NCBI GenBank assembly: GCA_016199745.1
Contig: JACQFZ010000057.1
Span: 115,680-179,679 of the forward strand
DNA from: Gammaproteobacteria bacterium
GTDB taxonomy: Bacteria; Pseudomonadota; Gammaproteobacteria; Acidiferrobacterales; Sulfurifustaceae
Length of the DNA stretch: 64,000 nucleotides
Direction of reading: 5' to 3'
Shown here: positions 1 to 10,291 of the stretch, one piece after another
How the letters are laid out: each line of letters opens with the position of its first letter
Position numbering within the stretch: position 1 is the first letter of the stretch
Program-made: the position numbers and the translations under genes
The notes under the pieces: model-generated
Seen by the model: only the letters and a program-made list of their open reading frames with translations
Databases searched by the model: none
What the model was told of the DNA's origin: nothing

Positions 1-366
1 GGCCGACTCGAAGGCGAGATCAGCTTCGACAAAGGCAAAGATATTCCCGGCCCATTGGCGTTCGGCTTTGCCATGACGCGTACGGTCGAAGGCCGCGAGC
101 AGCGCGTGGTCGTCGTCGGCGATGGTGATTTTCTATCGAACAGCATCATCGGCAACGGCGGCAATCTCGAGCTTGGTATGAGCGTGGTCAACTGGCTGTC
201 GCGCGATGACGCCTACGTCAACATTCCGGTGCGGACCGCCCGCGATCGCAACTTGAAGCTGTCGCCGACAGCGCATGACATCATCGGTGGCGTCTTTCTG
301 CTGGTGCTGCCGTTGGCGCTTATCGGCAGCGGTGTCACCATCTGGTGGCGTCGGCGCAAACGTTAA
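1..366 (+). CDS. GldG-like ABC auxiliary protein, C-terminal end (partial)
   Basis: The reading frame is open from the first base of the window, so the start lies upstream. The visible 121 residues end in one strongly hydrophobic segment (about 20 residues) followed by a basic tail WWRRRKR. Before it comes a segment ending GDGDFLSNSI..NGGNLELGMSVVNWL, which matches the C-terminal portion of the GldG/ABC-type uncharacterised auxiliary family (substrate-binding-like domain anchored by a C-terminal helix). The DUF4340 gene that follows 4 bases later is the usual neighbour of this family in proteobacteria, which supports the call. The exported substrate is unknown. Confidence 0.75.
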   Translation, partial: GRLEGEISFDKGKDIPGPLAFGFAMTRTVEGREQRVVVVGDGDFLSNSIIGNGGNLELGMSVVNWLSRDDAYVNIPVRTARDRNLKLSPTAHDIIGGVFLLVLPLALIGSGVTIWWRRRKR

Positions 367-370
367 TACG

Positions 371-1279
371 ATGAGCACGGAGCCGAATCAGAACCCGCCG
401 CCAGCAGCGCCGTCGCCGCTAATGCGGCGCTGGTGGGTTAATCTTGTACTACTTCTGGTCGTGATCGGTCTCGGCCTATTTGCTTGGAAACGCTCGGACC
501 AGACCCAGCAAGACGACACGCGCTTACTTCTTACCGATCTAAAAACCGACGCCATCGACCGCATCGACATTAAAAAAGCGGATGCGACCATCACGCTGCA
601 ACGAAACAACGGCGTTTGGCGGCTGACGGCGCCGATCAATGCCCGCGGCAACGACTTCGCGATCGAATCGGTTGTGCATTTGGCGCAGGCACCGAGCGAG
701 GGCCGGTTAACGCCAACCGCCGACGACCTCGGTCGCTATGGCTTGTCCAAGCCGAAGCTGGTCGTGCGCCTCAACGATAGCGTCATCGAGTTCGGCGATC
801 TGCATCCCTTCAAAGACCAGTACTACGCGCGCCACGGCGACGCGATTCATCTCGTTTCCAGCGGTTACTACGCCCAGGCGGCACAGCCATATACCGGCTT
901 CATCGATACGCGCCTGCTCATCGCCGACAGCAAGCCGGTGGCATTCAAGTTGCCGGGTTTTGCACTCACGCTCAAAGACGGCACCTGGCAGCGCGCGCCC
1001 GAAGACAAAGCGCTATCGTCCGACCGCATCAACGCGTTCGTCGAAGAGTGGCGGCATGCGCGGGCGCTCAACGTCAAAGCCAGTACAGCGGCACCCGGCA
1101 AAGAACGGATCACCATCACGTTCGCCGATGACACTAACAAGTTATCAACGCTGACGCTGAGCGTCTTGGCGCGCACGCCGGAGCTCGTGCTGTTGCGCGC
1201 TGACGAACAATTGGAATATCACTTCCCTGCCGAGACGGCGCAGCGCTTGCTCAACTTGCGCGCGGACAATCCGAATTAA
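371..1279 (+). CDS. DUF4340 domain-containing protein
   Basis: 302 residues beginning MSTEPNQNPPPAAP, one transmembrane helix at about residues 20-37 (NLVLLLVVIGLGLFAW), then a periplasmic beta-rich region with the DUF4340 pattern (a run reading RIDIKKADATITLQRNNGVW followed by RLTAPI, then GLSKPKLVVRLND and the YYARHGD segment). The start at 371 is 4 bases after the previous stop, so the two genes are translationally close. DUF4340 proteins accompany GldG/GldF-type ABC exporters; the molecular role is unknown. An earlier in-frame start at 275 would overlap the previous gene and is not preferred. Confidence 0.85.
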   Translation: MSTEPNQNPPPAAPSPLMRRWWVNLVLLLVVIGLGLFAWKRSDQTQQDDTRLLLTDLKTDAIDRIDIKKADATITLQRNNGVWRLTAPINARGNDFAIESVVHLAQAPSEGRLTPTADDLGRYGLSKPKLVVRLNDSVIEFGDLHPFKDQYYARHGDAIHLVSSGYYAQAAQPYTGFIDTRLLIADSKPVAFKLPGFALTLKDGTWQRAPEDKALSSDRINAFVEEWRHARALNVKASTAAPGKERITITFADDTNKLSTLTLSVLARTPELVLLRADEQLEYHFPAETAQRLLNLRADNPN

Positions 1280-1389
1280 GGATTTCTTTTTTTCGCTTAG
1301 CCCATTCAAGGGGTAGGATAGCGACGCCGTTGCGCGTGCGAAACGCACACTGTAAATCTGATCCATTTGCCAAAACCTACGTCACCGCC

Positions 1390-2211
1390 ATGCCCGAACT
1401 CCCCGAAGTCGAAACCACTCGCCGCGGTATCGAGCCGTTCTTAGTCGGCCAACACGTCGGCCGCGTGCTCGTGCGCAATCCGCGCCTGCGCTGGCGTGTT
1501 CCGTCGAGTTTGCTGAAGCAGTTACCCGGTCAACGCATCAACACCGTCAGCCGCCGCGCCAAGTACCTACTGCTGGCAACCGACGTCGGCACGGTCATTC
1601 TGCATCTAGGCATGTCGGGCAGTCTGCGCGTGGTCGACAGCCGTGAACCTGCCGGTAAGTTCGACCATGTCGAGCTGGTGCTCACCAACGGCGACTGTCT
1701 GCGATTACGCGATCCGCGTCGGTTCGGCGCGGTACTATGGACTGATGCCGACCCCAACACCCATAAACTGCTCGCCGATCTCGGCCCTGAGCCCCTGGAA
1801 TCAACTTTCTCAGGCGCGTACTTGCACCAGGTCTCGCGCGGCCGTACCCGGGCGATCCGCGACTTCCTGCTCGACGGCCGCATTGTCGCGGGCATTGGCA
1901 ATATTTATGCGAATGAAGCGCTGTTCGCCGCCGGCATTCGGCCAACCCGGGCCGCCGGCCGGATTTCGCGCGCGGGCTACGACCGTCTGGCAACGGCGAT
2001 CCGTGCCACCCTCAAACGGGCGATTAAGGCCGGCGGCACGACCCTGCGGGATTTCCGCGGCGGCGACGACAAACCCGGCTATTTTCAGATATCCCTCAAG
2101 GTCTACGGCCGCGACGGCCAGCCCTGTCTAACCTGCCAAACCCCTATTCGGATCCATCGTTTAGGTGGCCGTTCAGCCTTTTTTTGTGCGAGCTGCCAAA
2201 CCCTGGGCTAA
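1390..2211 (+). CDS. mutM: Bifunctional DNA-formamidopyrimidine glycosylase/AP lyase
   Basis: 273 residues, close to the E. coli enzyme (269). It removes 8-oxoguanine and ring-opened purines and nicks the abasic site. The N-terminus MPELPEVETTRRG supplies the catalytic Pro2 and Glu3. The helix-two-turn-helix segment contains GIGNIYANEALF. The C-terminal zinc finger has four cysteines in CLTCQTP..FFCASCQ. Start chosen at 1390 because the catalytic proline must be residue 2; frame remains open upstream to 1330 but that extension is not part of the family. It lies 110 bases after the DUF4340 gene, probably with its own promoter. Confidence 0.97.
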   Translation: MPELPEVETTRRGIEPFLVGQHVGRVLVRNPRLRWRVPSSLLKQLPGQRINTVSRRAKYLLLATDVGTVILHLGMSGSLRVVDSREPAGKFDHVELVLTNGDCLRLRDPRRFGAVLWTDADPNTHKLLADLGPEPLESTFSGAYLHQVSRGRTRAIRDFLLDGRIVAGIGNIYANEALFAAGIRPTRAAGRISRAGYDRLATAIRATLKRAIKAGGTTLRDFRGGDDKPGYFQISLKVYGRDGQPCLTCQTPIRIHRLGGRSAFFCASCQTLG

Positions 2212-2308
2212 ACTGAGGTGAAGTTGAGCATTCTTAGCTAAGCGGCTGGCATACCTCGCCTTCCGACAAAAAATAAACACTAACTTCGTTTTAAGGGGAA
2301 CCCGTCCA

Positions 2309-4279
2309 ATGACGAACCCGAGCCTCGAGCAACAATTCGAGCAGTACGGCAGCTGGCGTAAAACGCTGGCGGCGGCAATCACTGAGTTCCGCACGTGGTT
2401 GCAAACACAAGAGTTGTCGGACACGCAAGTCGATCAACGACTCGATCACGTGTTGTCGACGCTGCGCGACGACAAACTCTATATCGCCTTCGTCGCTGAG
2501 TTCTCGCGCGGCAAGTCGGAGCTGATCAACGCCATCTTCTTCGCCAACTTCGGCGCGCGCATTTTGCCGTCGAGCGCCGGCCGCACGACGATGTGCCCGA
2601 CCGAATTGATGTACGACAAGGCCCGCGGCCCCGAGCTGCGACTGCTGCCAATCGAAACGCGGCGCAGCGGCACTAGCATCTCCGAGTTCCGGACATTTCC
2701 TGATGAGTGGCAGAACGTGCCGCTCGATACGAAATCGGCCGAGGGCATGGCGAAGACGCTCGGCCATATCACCGAAACCAAACACGTCGATCGCGAGCTT
2801 GCGCAAGCGCTCGGGCTGCACATCGCCGAAGACGAAACGCAACCGGGCGTACGCATCGCCGAAGATGGTCTGGTCGAAATTCCGAAGTGGCGCCACGCAA
2901 TCATCAACCTGCCACATCCATTGCTCGAAGGTGGCTTGGTCATTCTCGACACACCGGGCTTGAACGCACTCGGCTCGGAACCCGAACTAACGCTGAATTT
3001 GTTGCCCAGTGCGCACGGCGTGTTATTCATTCTCGCCGCCGACACCGGCGTGACCAAAACCGACATTCAAGTGTGGCACGACCATATCGGCGGTAAGGGC
3101 GGCGGTCACAAAGGTCGGTTGGTGGTGCTGAACAAGATCGACGGCTTGTGGGACGAGCTGCGCGATTGGAATGAAGTGAATCGCGAGATCGACCGACAGA
3201 TTCGCGAGACCGCGAATACGCTGAACATTCCAGAGACCAACGTGTTCCCGGTGTCGGCGCAGAAGGCATTGCTCGGCAAGATTCGCAACGATGACGAAAT
3301 CTTGGAGAAGAGTCGCATCGGCACGCTGGAACAAGCGCTGGCACAAGAAATTCTTCCCTCCAAACGCGAAATCGTCTGTGACGCCATCGGCGGCGACGTC
3401 AACTACGCCATCGACAATATGCGGCAATTGCTGAAGCAACGGCTGCAAGGTGTACACGAACATCTCGGCGAGCTACAGGGACTCAACGGCAAGAACTTCG
3501 ACGTCATCGACCACATGATGAACAAGGTCAAGACCGATAAAGAAATTTTTGAAAAGAGTCTGCAACGCTTCCAAGCAACGCGCAGCATCTTCTCGCAACA
3601 GACCAACGTGCTGTACACGCACTTAAACCTGAAGAGTGTCGATAACCTGATCGCTGCCACCAAGCGCGACATGGAAATCAGCATGACGACGGCGGGCTTG
3701 AAGTCGTGCATGGATAACTTCTTCGTCAAAGCGCACAAGACCATGGAAGACGCCGCGGCGCAGGCGCAGGAAATCAAAGAGCTGATGGAAGGCGTGTATC
3801 ACAAGTTCCAGGAAGAATATGGCCTCGCCAACGTGAAGCCGGGGGGGTTCTCGGTAACACGCTACCTGCGCGAGATCAAACGTCTGGAAGGTAAACACGA
3901 TCAGTTCATGAGCGGCTTGTCGCTGGTGTTCACTGAACAGCAAATCCTGACACGCAAATTCTTCGAATCGTCGGTGGCAAAAGTCCGGGCGATCTTCCGC
4001 ATGGCGCATCGCGACGCCGACGCCTGGCTCAAGACCATCATGTCACCGATGGAGTCGCAGGTGCGCGAGCACCAAATCTTGCTGCGCCGCCGGCTGGAAT
4101 CGATCAAGCGCATTCACAAGGCGACCGACACGCTGGAAGATCGCATCAAGGAGCTCGAGCAAATCCGCGAAGGCATTCATGAGCAGGAAGGCGCCATCGA
4201 GAAACGTATCGGCAACATCACGCCGCTGCTGCAAAATCCGGACGACGGTGATATCAGCCAAGTCAGCAAAACTGCCTGA
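2309..4279 (+). CDS. Bacterial dynamin-like GTPase
   Basis: 656 residues. GTPase signatures are in order: P-loop variant AEFSRGKSELINA (residues about 63-75; the usual first glycine is alanine), switch threonines near SSAGRTTMCP, G3 DTPGLNALG (about 213) and G4 LNKIDG (about 275). The C-terminal half is long and helical with coiled-coil character (residues about 430-640), as in dynamin-family membrane-remodelling GTPases. No convincing transmembrane hairpin is seen, unlike BDLP/LeoA types. An SD-like AAGGGGAA lies before ATG 2309. It stands alone between mutM and a bidirectional terminator, so the sequence gives no partner protein. The family role is membrane binding or stress repair; the specific role here is unknown. 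Confidence 0.85.
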   Translation: MTNPSLEQQFEQYGSWRKTLAAAITEFRTWLQTQELSDTQVDQRLDHVLSTLRDDKLYIAFVAEFSRGKSELINAIFFANFGARILPSSAGRTTMCPTELMYDKARGPELRLLPIETRRSGTSISEFRTFPDEWQNVPLDTKSAEGMAKTLGHITETKHVDRELAQALGLHIAEDETQPGVRIAEDGLVEIPKWRHAIINLPHPLLEGGLVILDTPGLNALGSEPELTLNLLPSAHGVLFILAADTGVTKTDIQVWHDHIGGKGGGHKGRLVVLNKIDGLWDELRDWNEVNREIDRQIRETANTLNIPETNVFPVSAQKALLGKIRNDDEILEKSRIGTLEQALAQEILPSKREIVCDAIGGDVNYAIDNMRQLLKQRLQGVHEHLGELQGLNGKNFDVIDHMMNKVKTDKEIFEKSLQRFQATRSIFSQQTNVLYTHLNLKSVDNLIAATKRDMEISMTTAGLKSCMDNFFVKAHKTMEDAAAQAQEIKELMEGVYHKFQEEYGLANVKPGGFSVTRYLREIKRLEGKHDQFMSGLSLVFTEQQILTRKFFESSVAKVRAIFRMAHRDADAWLKTIMSPMESQVREHQILLRRRLESIKRIHKATDTLEDRIKELEQIREGIHEQEGAIEKRIGNITPLLQNPDDGDISQVSKTA

Positions 4280-4298
4280 CGACACAATCTAGCTTTTA

Positions 4299-4337
4299 GC
4301 AAACAAAAATCCCGGCGCTGCCGGGATTTTTGTTTGC
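4299..4337. terminator. Bidirectional intrinsic terminator
   Basis: A perfect 17-base inverted repeat with a 5-base loop. It has a GC core (CCCGG/CCGGG) flanked by A-rich and T-rich arms, so each strand yields a hairpin followed by T residues. It separates the convergent dynamin-like gene (stop at 4279) and the ferredoxin gene (stop at 4339) and can serve both. Confidence 0.9.
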
Positions 4338-4338
4338 G

Positions 4339-5707
<1,369 letters not shown>

Positions 5708-5721
<14 letters not shown>

Positions 5722-7018
5722 CGACGACAACCGTGATCGCGCGCTGCAAGTCGACATGGCGTTTGAACGCCGCGCGGATCTGCTCAGCCGTGACCGCTTC
5801 GATCTTAGCGATGTATTGGTCGAGATAGTTGAGCGGCAATCCGTAAAAGCCGATGTAGGCGAGGTTCTCGGCAATCTTCTGATTGCTATCGAGCCGCAAC
5901 GGGAAGCTACCGGTCAAATGTCGCTTGGCCGATTCGAGCTCGGCCGGCGTCGGTCCGTGCTCGACAAAATCGGCCAAAACTTGGCGGGCGACATTGATTG
6001 CATCATCGCGTTGCACGTTCTTCGTTTGCAGGCCGATGGCAAACGGCCCGGGCACGCGCATCGGCTGAAAGTAACTGTAGACGCTGTACGAGTAGCCACG
6101 CTTTTCCCGCACTTCATCCGCCAGTCGCGACACCAAACCGCCGCCACCGAGCGTGTAGTTGCCCACTACGAGCGGGAAAAAATCCGGATCGTCGCGACTG
6201 ATGGCGACATGGCCGAAACGCACATGCGTCTGCTGTGCCGGAAAGCTGACGACTTGGCGCCGGCTGTCCATCGACACTACGTTCGGCAACGGCGGTGCCA
6301 GCTCACCGCGCGGCAGACGACCGAGCGCGCGCTTAGCGATCTCCTTCGCCTCACTCACGCTAGCGTTGCCGACCATGGCGAGCCAGGCGTTACTACCGAC
6401 GTAGTAACGCGCGTGGTGCGCCGCCAGATCGGCACGCGAAATAGCGCGCAGCGATTCGGCCGTGCCTAACGGGTCGTGTGCATACGGATGGTTGCCATAA
6501 ACCAAACGCATAAACGTCTGATCGGCGATCACCTCCGGCGATTGTTGTTGCTGCTGTAACCCGATTAACGTCCGCGCGCGCTCGCGTTCAAGTGCTTCCG
6601 GTGGAAAGCTCGGTTGGCCGAGCAGCTGCGCCAGCAGATCGAGCGCTGGATTGAGCAGCTTTGGATCCGACAAGCTACGCAACTCGATGACTGCCATGTC
6701 GCGCTCGGCACTATCGCCGTATTCCGCACCGAGCCGTTCGAAGCCGCTGGCGATTTGATCGGCATTCAAACTGCCGGCGCCCTGCCGCAGCATGGAATTG
6801 GTTAACAATGCGACGCCATGCTTGCCCTCCGGGTCACGACTGCTGGCGGCATCGAACGCGATGTGCAATTGCATCAGCGGCAACTCGGTCGTACGCACAA
6901 ACAACACCCGCACGCCATTGTCGAGCGTCCAATGTTCAATCTTCGGCACTGCCAGCGCGACATTACTCAGCAACAACAAGCACAGACCGACCCACCATTT
7001 TTTATTATTGAATATCAT
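5708..7018 (-). CDS. M16 family peptidase-like protein, non-catalytic subunit
   Basis: 436 residues with an N-terminal signal peptide (WWVGLCLLLLSNVALA). M16 (insulinase) fold features are present, including the GGGGLVSRLADEVREKRGYSYSVYS segment in shorter runs and a C-terminal domain. The zinc motif HxxEH is absent: the corresponding region reads SSRDPEGKHGVALLTNSML. This matches the inactive partner of the two-gene periplasmic M16 systems, in which it cooperates with the catalytic subunit encoded just upstream. ATG at 7018 follows a good GGGAGG ribosome site. Its start overlaps the end of the catalytic gene by 14 bases and its end overlaps rsmD. Confidence 0.92.
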
Positions 7019-8390
7019 GACGTCCTCCCAACATGCCACGCCGCGGGCGCGGCGGCGCTTCACTCAAGGGCAACGGATCGAGCACCGCCGTCGTCTGATT
7101 GTTCTCGCGCAAATATTTACGTGCTACCGTCATGACTTGCTCCGGTGTTATCGCGTTCAATCGCTCAACCTCTTTATCTAACAAGTCGAGATCGAGCCCA
7201 GCCATCGCCAGCTCGCCGATCTGATAGGCCTGACTGAAGACGGAATCGCGCTCGAATACGTCGCCGGCGATCACCTGTGCCTTGACGCGCTCGAGCTCTT
7301 CCTTCGATACCGGCTCCCGCTGTACGCGTTCGATTTGCCCTTTCAGCGCCTGCTCGAGATCGGCAACCGTGTGATCGGCCGACGGTGTGCCGCTGAATGA
7401 CAGCATCTGCGGAAAACGGGCGATCGCGTGGTAACTGGTGCCGATGCCGGCAGCGACTTTGGTCGCCCGTACCAGCTCGGTCTCAAAACGTGCGCTCTGT
7501 CCGCCATCCAGCACCCCGGTCAACACATCCAGTGCGTACGGCTCCCAAGCTTCCTCAGCCGGCGCCTGCCGGCTATGTACGGGCACATGGAACGCGGTCA
7601 GCAGATACGGCAGCTCGGCCGGAATTTTGACGGTGATGCGGCGCGGCTCTTGCTGCGGCGGCTCGGCCGAGATCGGCGTGCGCTCTAACGACCGCGACGG
7701 GATCGGACCGAAATACTTCTTGGCGAGGTCGAATACCGCCGCCGGTTTGACATCGCCGACCACTATCAGCGTCGCGTTATTCGGGACATACCAACGTTTG
7801 TACCACGTACGCAGGTCATCGATGCGCAGATGTTCTATATCGGCCATCCAGCCGATCACCGGATGGCCGTAGGGATGGGCTTTGTACGCCGTCGCCATGA
7901 ATTTTTCGTACACCTGCGCCTGCGGCTGATCGTCGGTCCGGAGCCGGCGTTCCTCCATTACGACTTGGATTTCCTTGCGGAACTCGCCGGCGTCAAGCGT
8001 CAAGTTTTGCATGCGATCGGCCTCGAGCTCGAACGCGATCGGCAACCGCGATTTTTCCAATTGCTGGTAGTAGCCGGTGTAATCGTAATAAGTAAATGCG
8101 TTCTCGCGACCGCCGTTATCAGCGATGATGCGCGAGAATTCGTTCGGTTTGAGGTGCGTGGTGCCCTTAAACATCATGTGTTCGAGCGCATGCGAGATGC
8201 CGGTTAGGCTCACAGGTTCGTCGACACTGCCGACTTTGTACCAAACCATGGACACCACCACCGGTGCGCGATGATCTTCTTTGACGATCACCCGCAAGCC
8301 GTTCGGCAGCGTAATTTCATGGATGTCGTTACAACCGGTCAGTAACAACGCTGCAATTACGAGCGTGCATTTTTTCAATGTGTGAAACAT
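7005..8390 (-). CDS. M16 family zinc metallopeptidase, lipoprotein
   Basis: 461 residues. It has a signal peptide with a lipobox LLTGC, so it is predicted to be lipid-anchored in the cell envelope. The inverted zinc motif HALEHMMFKGT (HxxEH, residues about 70-74) and a downstream glutamate region (ENAFTYYDYTGYY) mark it as the catalytic member of the M16 pair. It is the first gene of the five-gene minus-strand operon (M16, M16-like, rsmD, coaD, ferredoxin) and is divergent from ftsY with only 38 bases between starts. Substrate unknown; PqqL-like zinc peptidases are the nearest described class. Confidence 0.93.
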   Translation of the reverse strand: MFHTLKKCTLVIAALLLTGCNDIHEITLPNGLRVIVKEDHRAPVVVSMVWYKVGSVDEPVSLTGISHALEHMMFKGTTHLKPNEFSRIIADNGGRENAFTYYDYTGYYQQLEKSRLPIAFELEADRMQNLTLDAGEFRKEIQVVMEERRLRTDDQPQAQVYEKFMATAYKAHPYGHPVIGWMADIEHLRIDDLRTWYKRWYVPNNATLIVVGDVKPAAVFDLAKKYFGPIPSRSLERTPISAEPPQQEPRRITVKIPAELPYLLTAFHVPVHSRQAPAEEAWEPYALDVLTGVLDGGQSARFETELVRATKVAAGIGTSYHAIARFPQMLSFSGTPSADHTVADLEQALKGQIERVQREPVSKEELERVKAQVIAGDVFERDSVFSQAYQIGELAMAGLDLDLLDKEVERLNAITPEQVMTVARKYLRENNQTTAVLDPLPLSEAPPRPRRGMLGGRHDIQ

Positions 8391-8402
8391 CGCCTTACCT
8401 TT

Positions 8403-8408
8403 TATAAT
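8403..8408 (+). promoter_or_regulatory. Candidate -10 element for ftsY
   Basis: A perfect TATAAT lies 20 bases before the TTG start of ftsY, inside the 38-base gap between divergent operons. The -35 region about 17 bases upstream (GTGTGA) is poor, so this is only a candidate. Confidence 0.35.
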
Positions 8409-8428
8409 GACCGCTATAGGATAATCGA

Positions 8429-9412
8429 TTGACTGAATCCGGTAATCAAGCGTTGAACTCACCGAACGAACCAACGACCGTAAAACGACCCGGGCTGTTC
8501 GCGCGTCTGCGCGACAAGCTGGCGGCGACCAAACAAACTCTGAGCGAGGGCCTCGGCGATTTACTGCGCGTGAAGCGCGCACTCGACCAAGACCTCATCG
8601 ATGACATCGAAACCGCGCTACTACGCGCCGATGTCGGCGTCGAAACGACGCAAACGCTGATTGACGACTTGAGTCGGCGACTATCGCGCAAAGAACTGGC
8701 CGATGCTGATGCCGCGTACCGCGTGCTTCGACAACACATCTTGGCCATTGTTCAACCCGCGAGCCGCCCGCTCACCATACCGAAAGACGGGCGGCCCTAT
8801 ACGATCATGGTGGTCGGTGTTAATGGCGTTGGCAAAACGACCACCATCGGCAAAATCGCCGCTCGCCTGAAACAAGATGGTCACCGGGTGATGCTAGCCG
8901 CCGGCGATACGTTCCGCGCGGCCGCGGTCGAGCAGCTCAAGGTGTGGGGCCAGCGCGTCGATACCCCTGTTATCGCGCAACACACCGGCGCCGACGCTGC
9001 TGCCGTCGCCCATGATGCGATCAATGCCGCCCGCAGCCGCCAAGTCGATGTGCTGATCGTCGACACCGCCGGCCGCCAACATACGCATGGCGGACTGATG
9101 GAAGAGCTCAAAAAAATCCGGCGTGTACTCGGCAAAGTCGACCCGAGCGCACCGCATGAGGTGCTCATGGTACTCGACGCCGGCACCGGCCAGAACGCAC
9201 TGGCGCAGCTCAAAGCATTCCGCGAAGCCGTCGGCGTCACCGGGCTGGTGTTGACCAAGCTCGATGGCACCGCCAAGGGCGGGATCGTTATCGCCATTGC
9301 CAAGCAATCCGGGCTACCGATCCGCTACATCGGCGTCGGCGAGACGTCCGATGATCTGCAGGATTTCGACGCCGCCGCGTTCGTCGATGCGTTGTTGCCG
9401 GAAACATTGTGA
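8429..9412 (+). CDS. ftsY: Signal recognition particle receptor FtsY
   Basis: 327 residues. It is the SRP-receptor GTPase that delivers ribosome-nascent-chain complexes to the Sec translocon. Seen: GVNGVGKTTTIGK (G1), DTAGRQ (G3), TKLDGTAKGG (G4) and the GVGE closing motif. The acidic A domain is very short, roughly 20 residues before the N domain helix GLFARLRDKL, unlike the long E. coli A domain. No in-frame ATG is available near the N-terminus; a TTG at 8429 gives the best fit. It heads the ftsY-ftsE-ftsX-rpoH cluster. Confidence 0.95.
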   Translation: MTESGNQALNSPNEPTTVKRPGLFARLRDKLAATKQTLSEGLGDLLRVKRALDQDLIDDIETALLRADVGVETTQTLIDDLSRRLSRKELADADAAYRVLRQHILAIVQPASRPLTIPKDGRPYTIMVVGVNGVGKTTTIGKIAARLKQDGHRVMLAAGDTFRAAAVEQLKVWGQRVDTPVIAQHTGADAAAVAHDAINAARSRQVDVLIVDTAGRQHTHGGLMEELKKIRRVLGKVDPSAPHEVLMVLDAGTGQNALAQLKAFREAVGVTGLVLTKLDGTAKGGIVIAIAKQSGLPIRYIGVGETSDDLQDFDAAAFVDALLPETL

Positions 9413-9447
9413 AGATTGTTCTCGGCCTCTCCATTCGACCGACTGTT

Positions 9448-9560
9448 AAGCCCCTCTCCCTCCGGGAGAGGGGTTGGGGTGAGGGCACGGTGTGCCGAAG
9501 TTCAGCAAAGTGCTGGTGCGAGCATCCCTCACCCCATCCCTCTCCCGGAGGGAGAGGGAG
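9448..9560. repeat. GC-rich palindromic element between ftsY and ftsE
   Basis: Two copies of a CCCTCTCCCTCCGGGAGAGGG palindrome in short halves (each itself a hairpin) are arranged in inverted orientation, each extended by TTGGGGTGAGGG or CCCTCACCCCA. The arms at about 9451-9485 and 9526-9558 pair with each other almost perfectly around a 40-base centre. Related elements lie at 26596, 53587 and 57451. It looks like a REP/BIME-type intergenic element rather than a simple terminator, because it has no T tract and lies within a co-directional cluster. The right arm supplies the GGAG that precedes ATG 9564. Confidence 0.75.
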
Positions 9561-9584
9561 ATTATGTTCGCTGATGCGGCCCAT

Positions 9585-10289
9585 ATGATCGAATTTAACT
9601 ACGTCTTCAAACGCTACCCGGGCGAGTACGACGCGCTCAAAAATATCAGCTTCAAGATCGAGCGCGGCGAGATGGCGTTCATCACCGGTCACTCCGGCGC
9701 CGGTAAAACCACGCTGCTCAAGCTGCTGAGCTTGATCGAGCGGCCGACCCGCGGGCAGGCCATGGTCAACGGCAAAAATCTCGGCAAGCTGAGCCGCTGG
9801 AGTGTGCCGCATTTCCGCCGCCAGGTCGGCATCGTCTTTCAGAATTACAAATTGCTGTTCGACCGCAGCGTTTACGACAACGTCGCGTTGCCGCTGTTTG
9901 TGACGGGCGTCGAACCGCGCGAAATCGGCAAGCGCGTGCGCGCCGCGCTCGACAAGGTCGGGTTGCTCGATAAAGAGCGGCTCAATCCAATTATGTTATC
10001 GGGCGGTGAACAACAACGCGTCGGCATCGCCCGCGCCATCGTTCATCGGCCGGCACTGCTGCTGGCGGACGAACCGACCGGTAATCTCGATCAGGCGCTG
10101 TCCGACGAGATCCTCGACTTGTTTATCGATTTCAATCGCCATGGCGTAACGGTATTGATCGCCACGCACGACCAGCACCTGATTGCGCGGGCGCGCAAAC
10201 GCGTGCTGACGCTCAATCACGGCGAGCTGACACACGATTCGGACCCGGCGTCGTCGCGCCATGCCGCTGACCGTTTAGGGACCGCTTGA
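9585..10289 (+). CDS. ftsE: Cell division ATP-binding protein FtsE
   Basis: 234 residues from the homology-supported start MIEFNYVFKRYPG. It is the ABC ATPase of the FtsEX divisome complex, which controls septal peptidoglycan hydrolases. Seen: Walker A GHSGAGKTT, the signature LSGGEQQRVGIARAI and Walker B LLLADEPTGNLD, followed by THD. An upstream in-frame ATG at 9564 has a better ribosome site (GGAG within the repeat element) and would add seven residues, so the true start is uncertain. ftsX starts 2 bases after the stop. Confidence 0.95.
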   Translation: MIEFNYVFKRYPGEYDALKNISFKIERGEMAFITGHSGAGKTTLLKLLSLIERPTRGQAMVNGKNLGKLSRWSVPHFRRQVGIVFQNYKLLFDRSVYDNVALPLFVTGVEPREIGKRVRAALDKVGLLDKERLNPIMLSGGEQQRVGIARAIVHRPALLLADEPTGNLDQALSDEILDLFIDFNRHGVTVLIATHDQHLIARARKRVLTLNHGELTHDSDPASSRHAADRLGTA

Positions 10290-10291
10290 TC

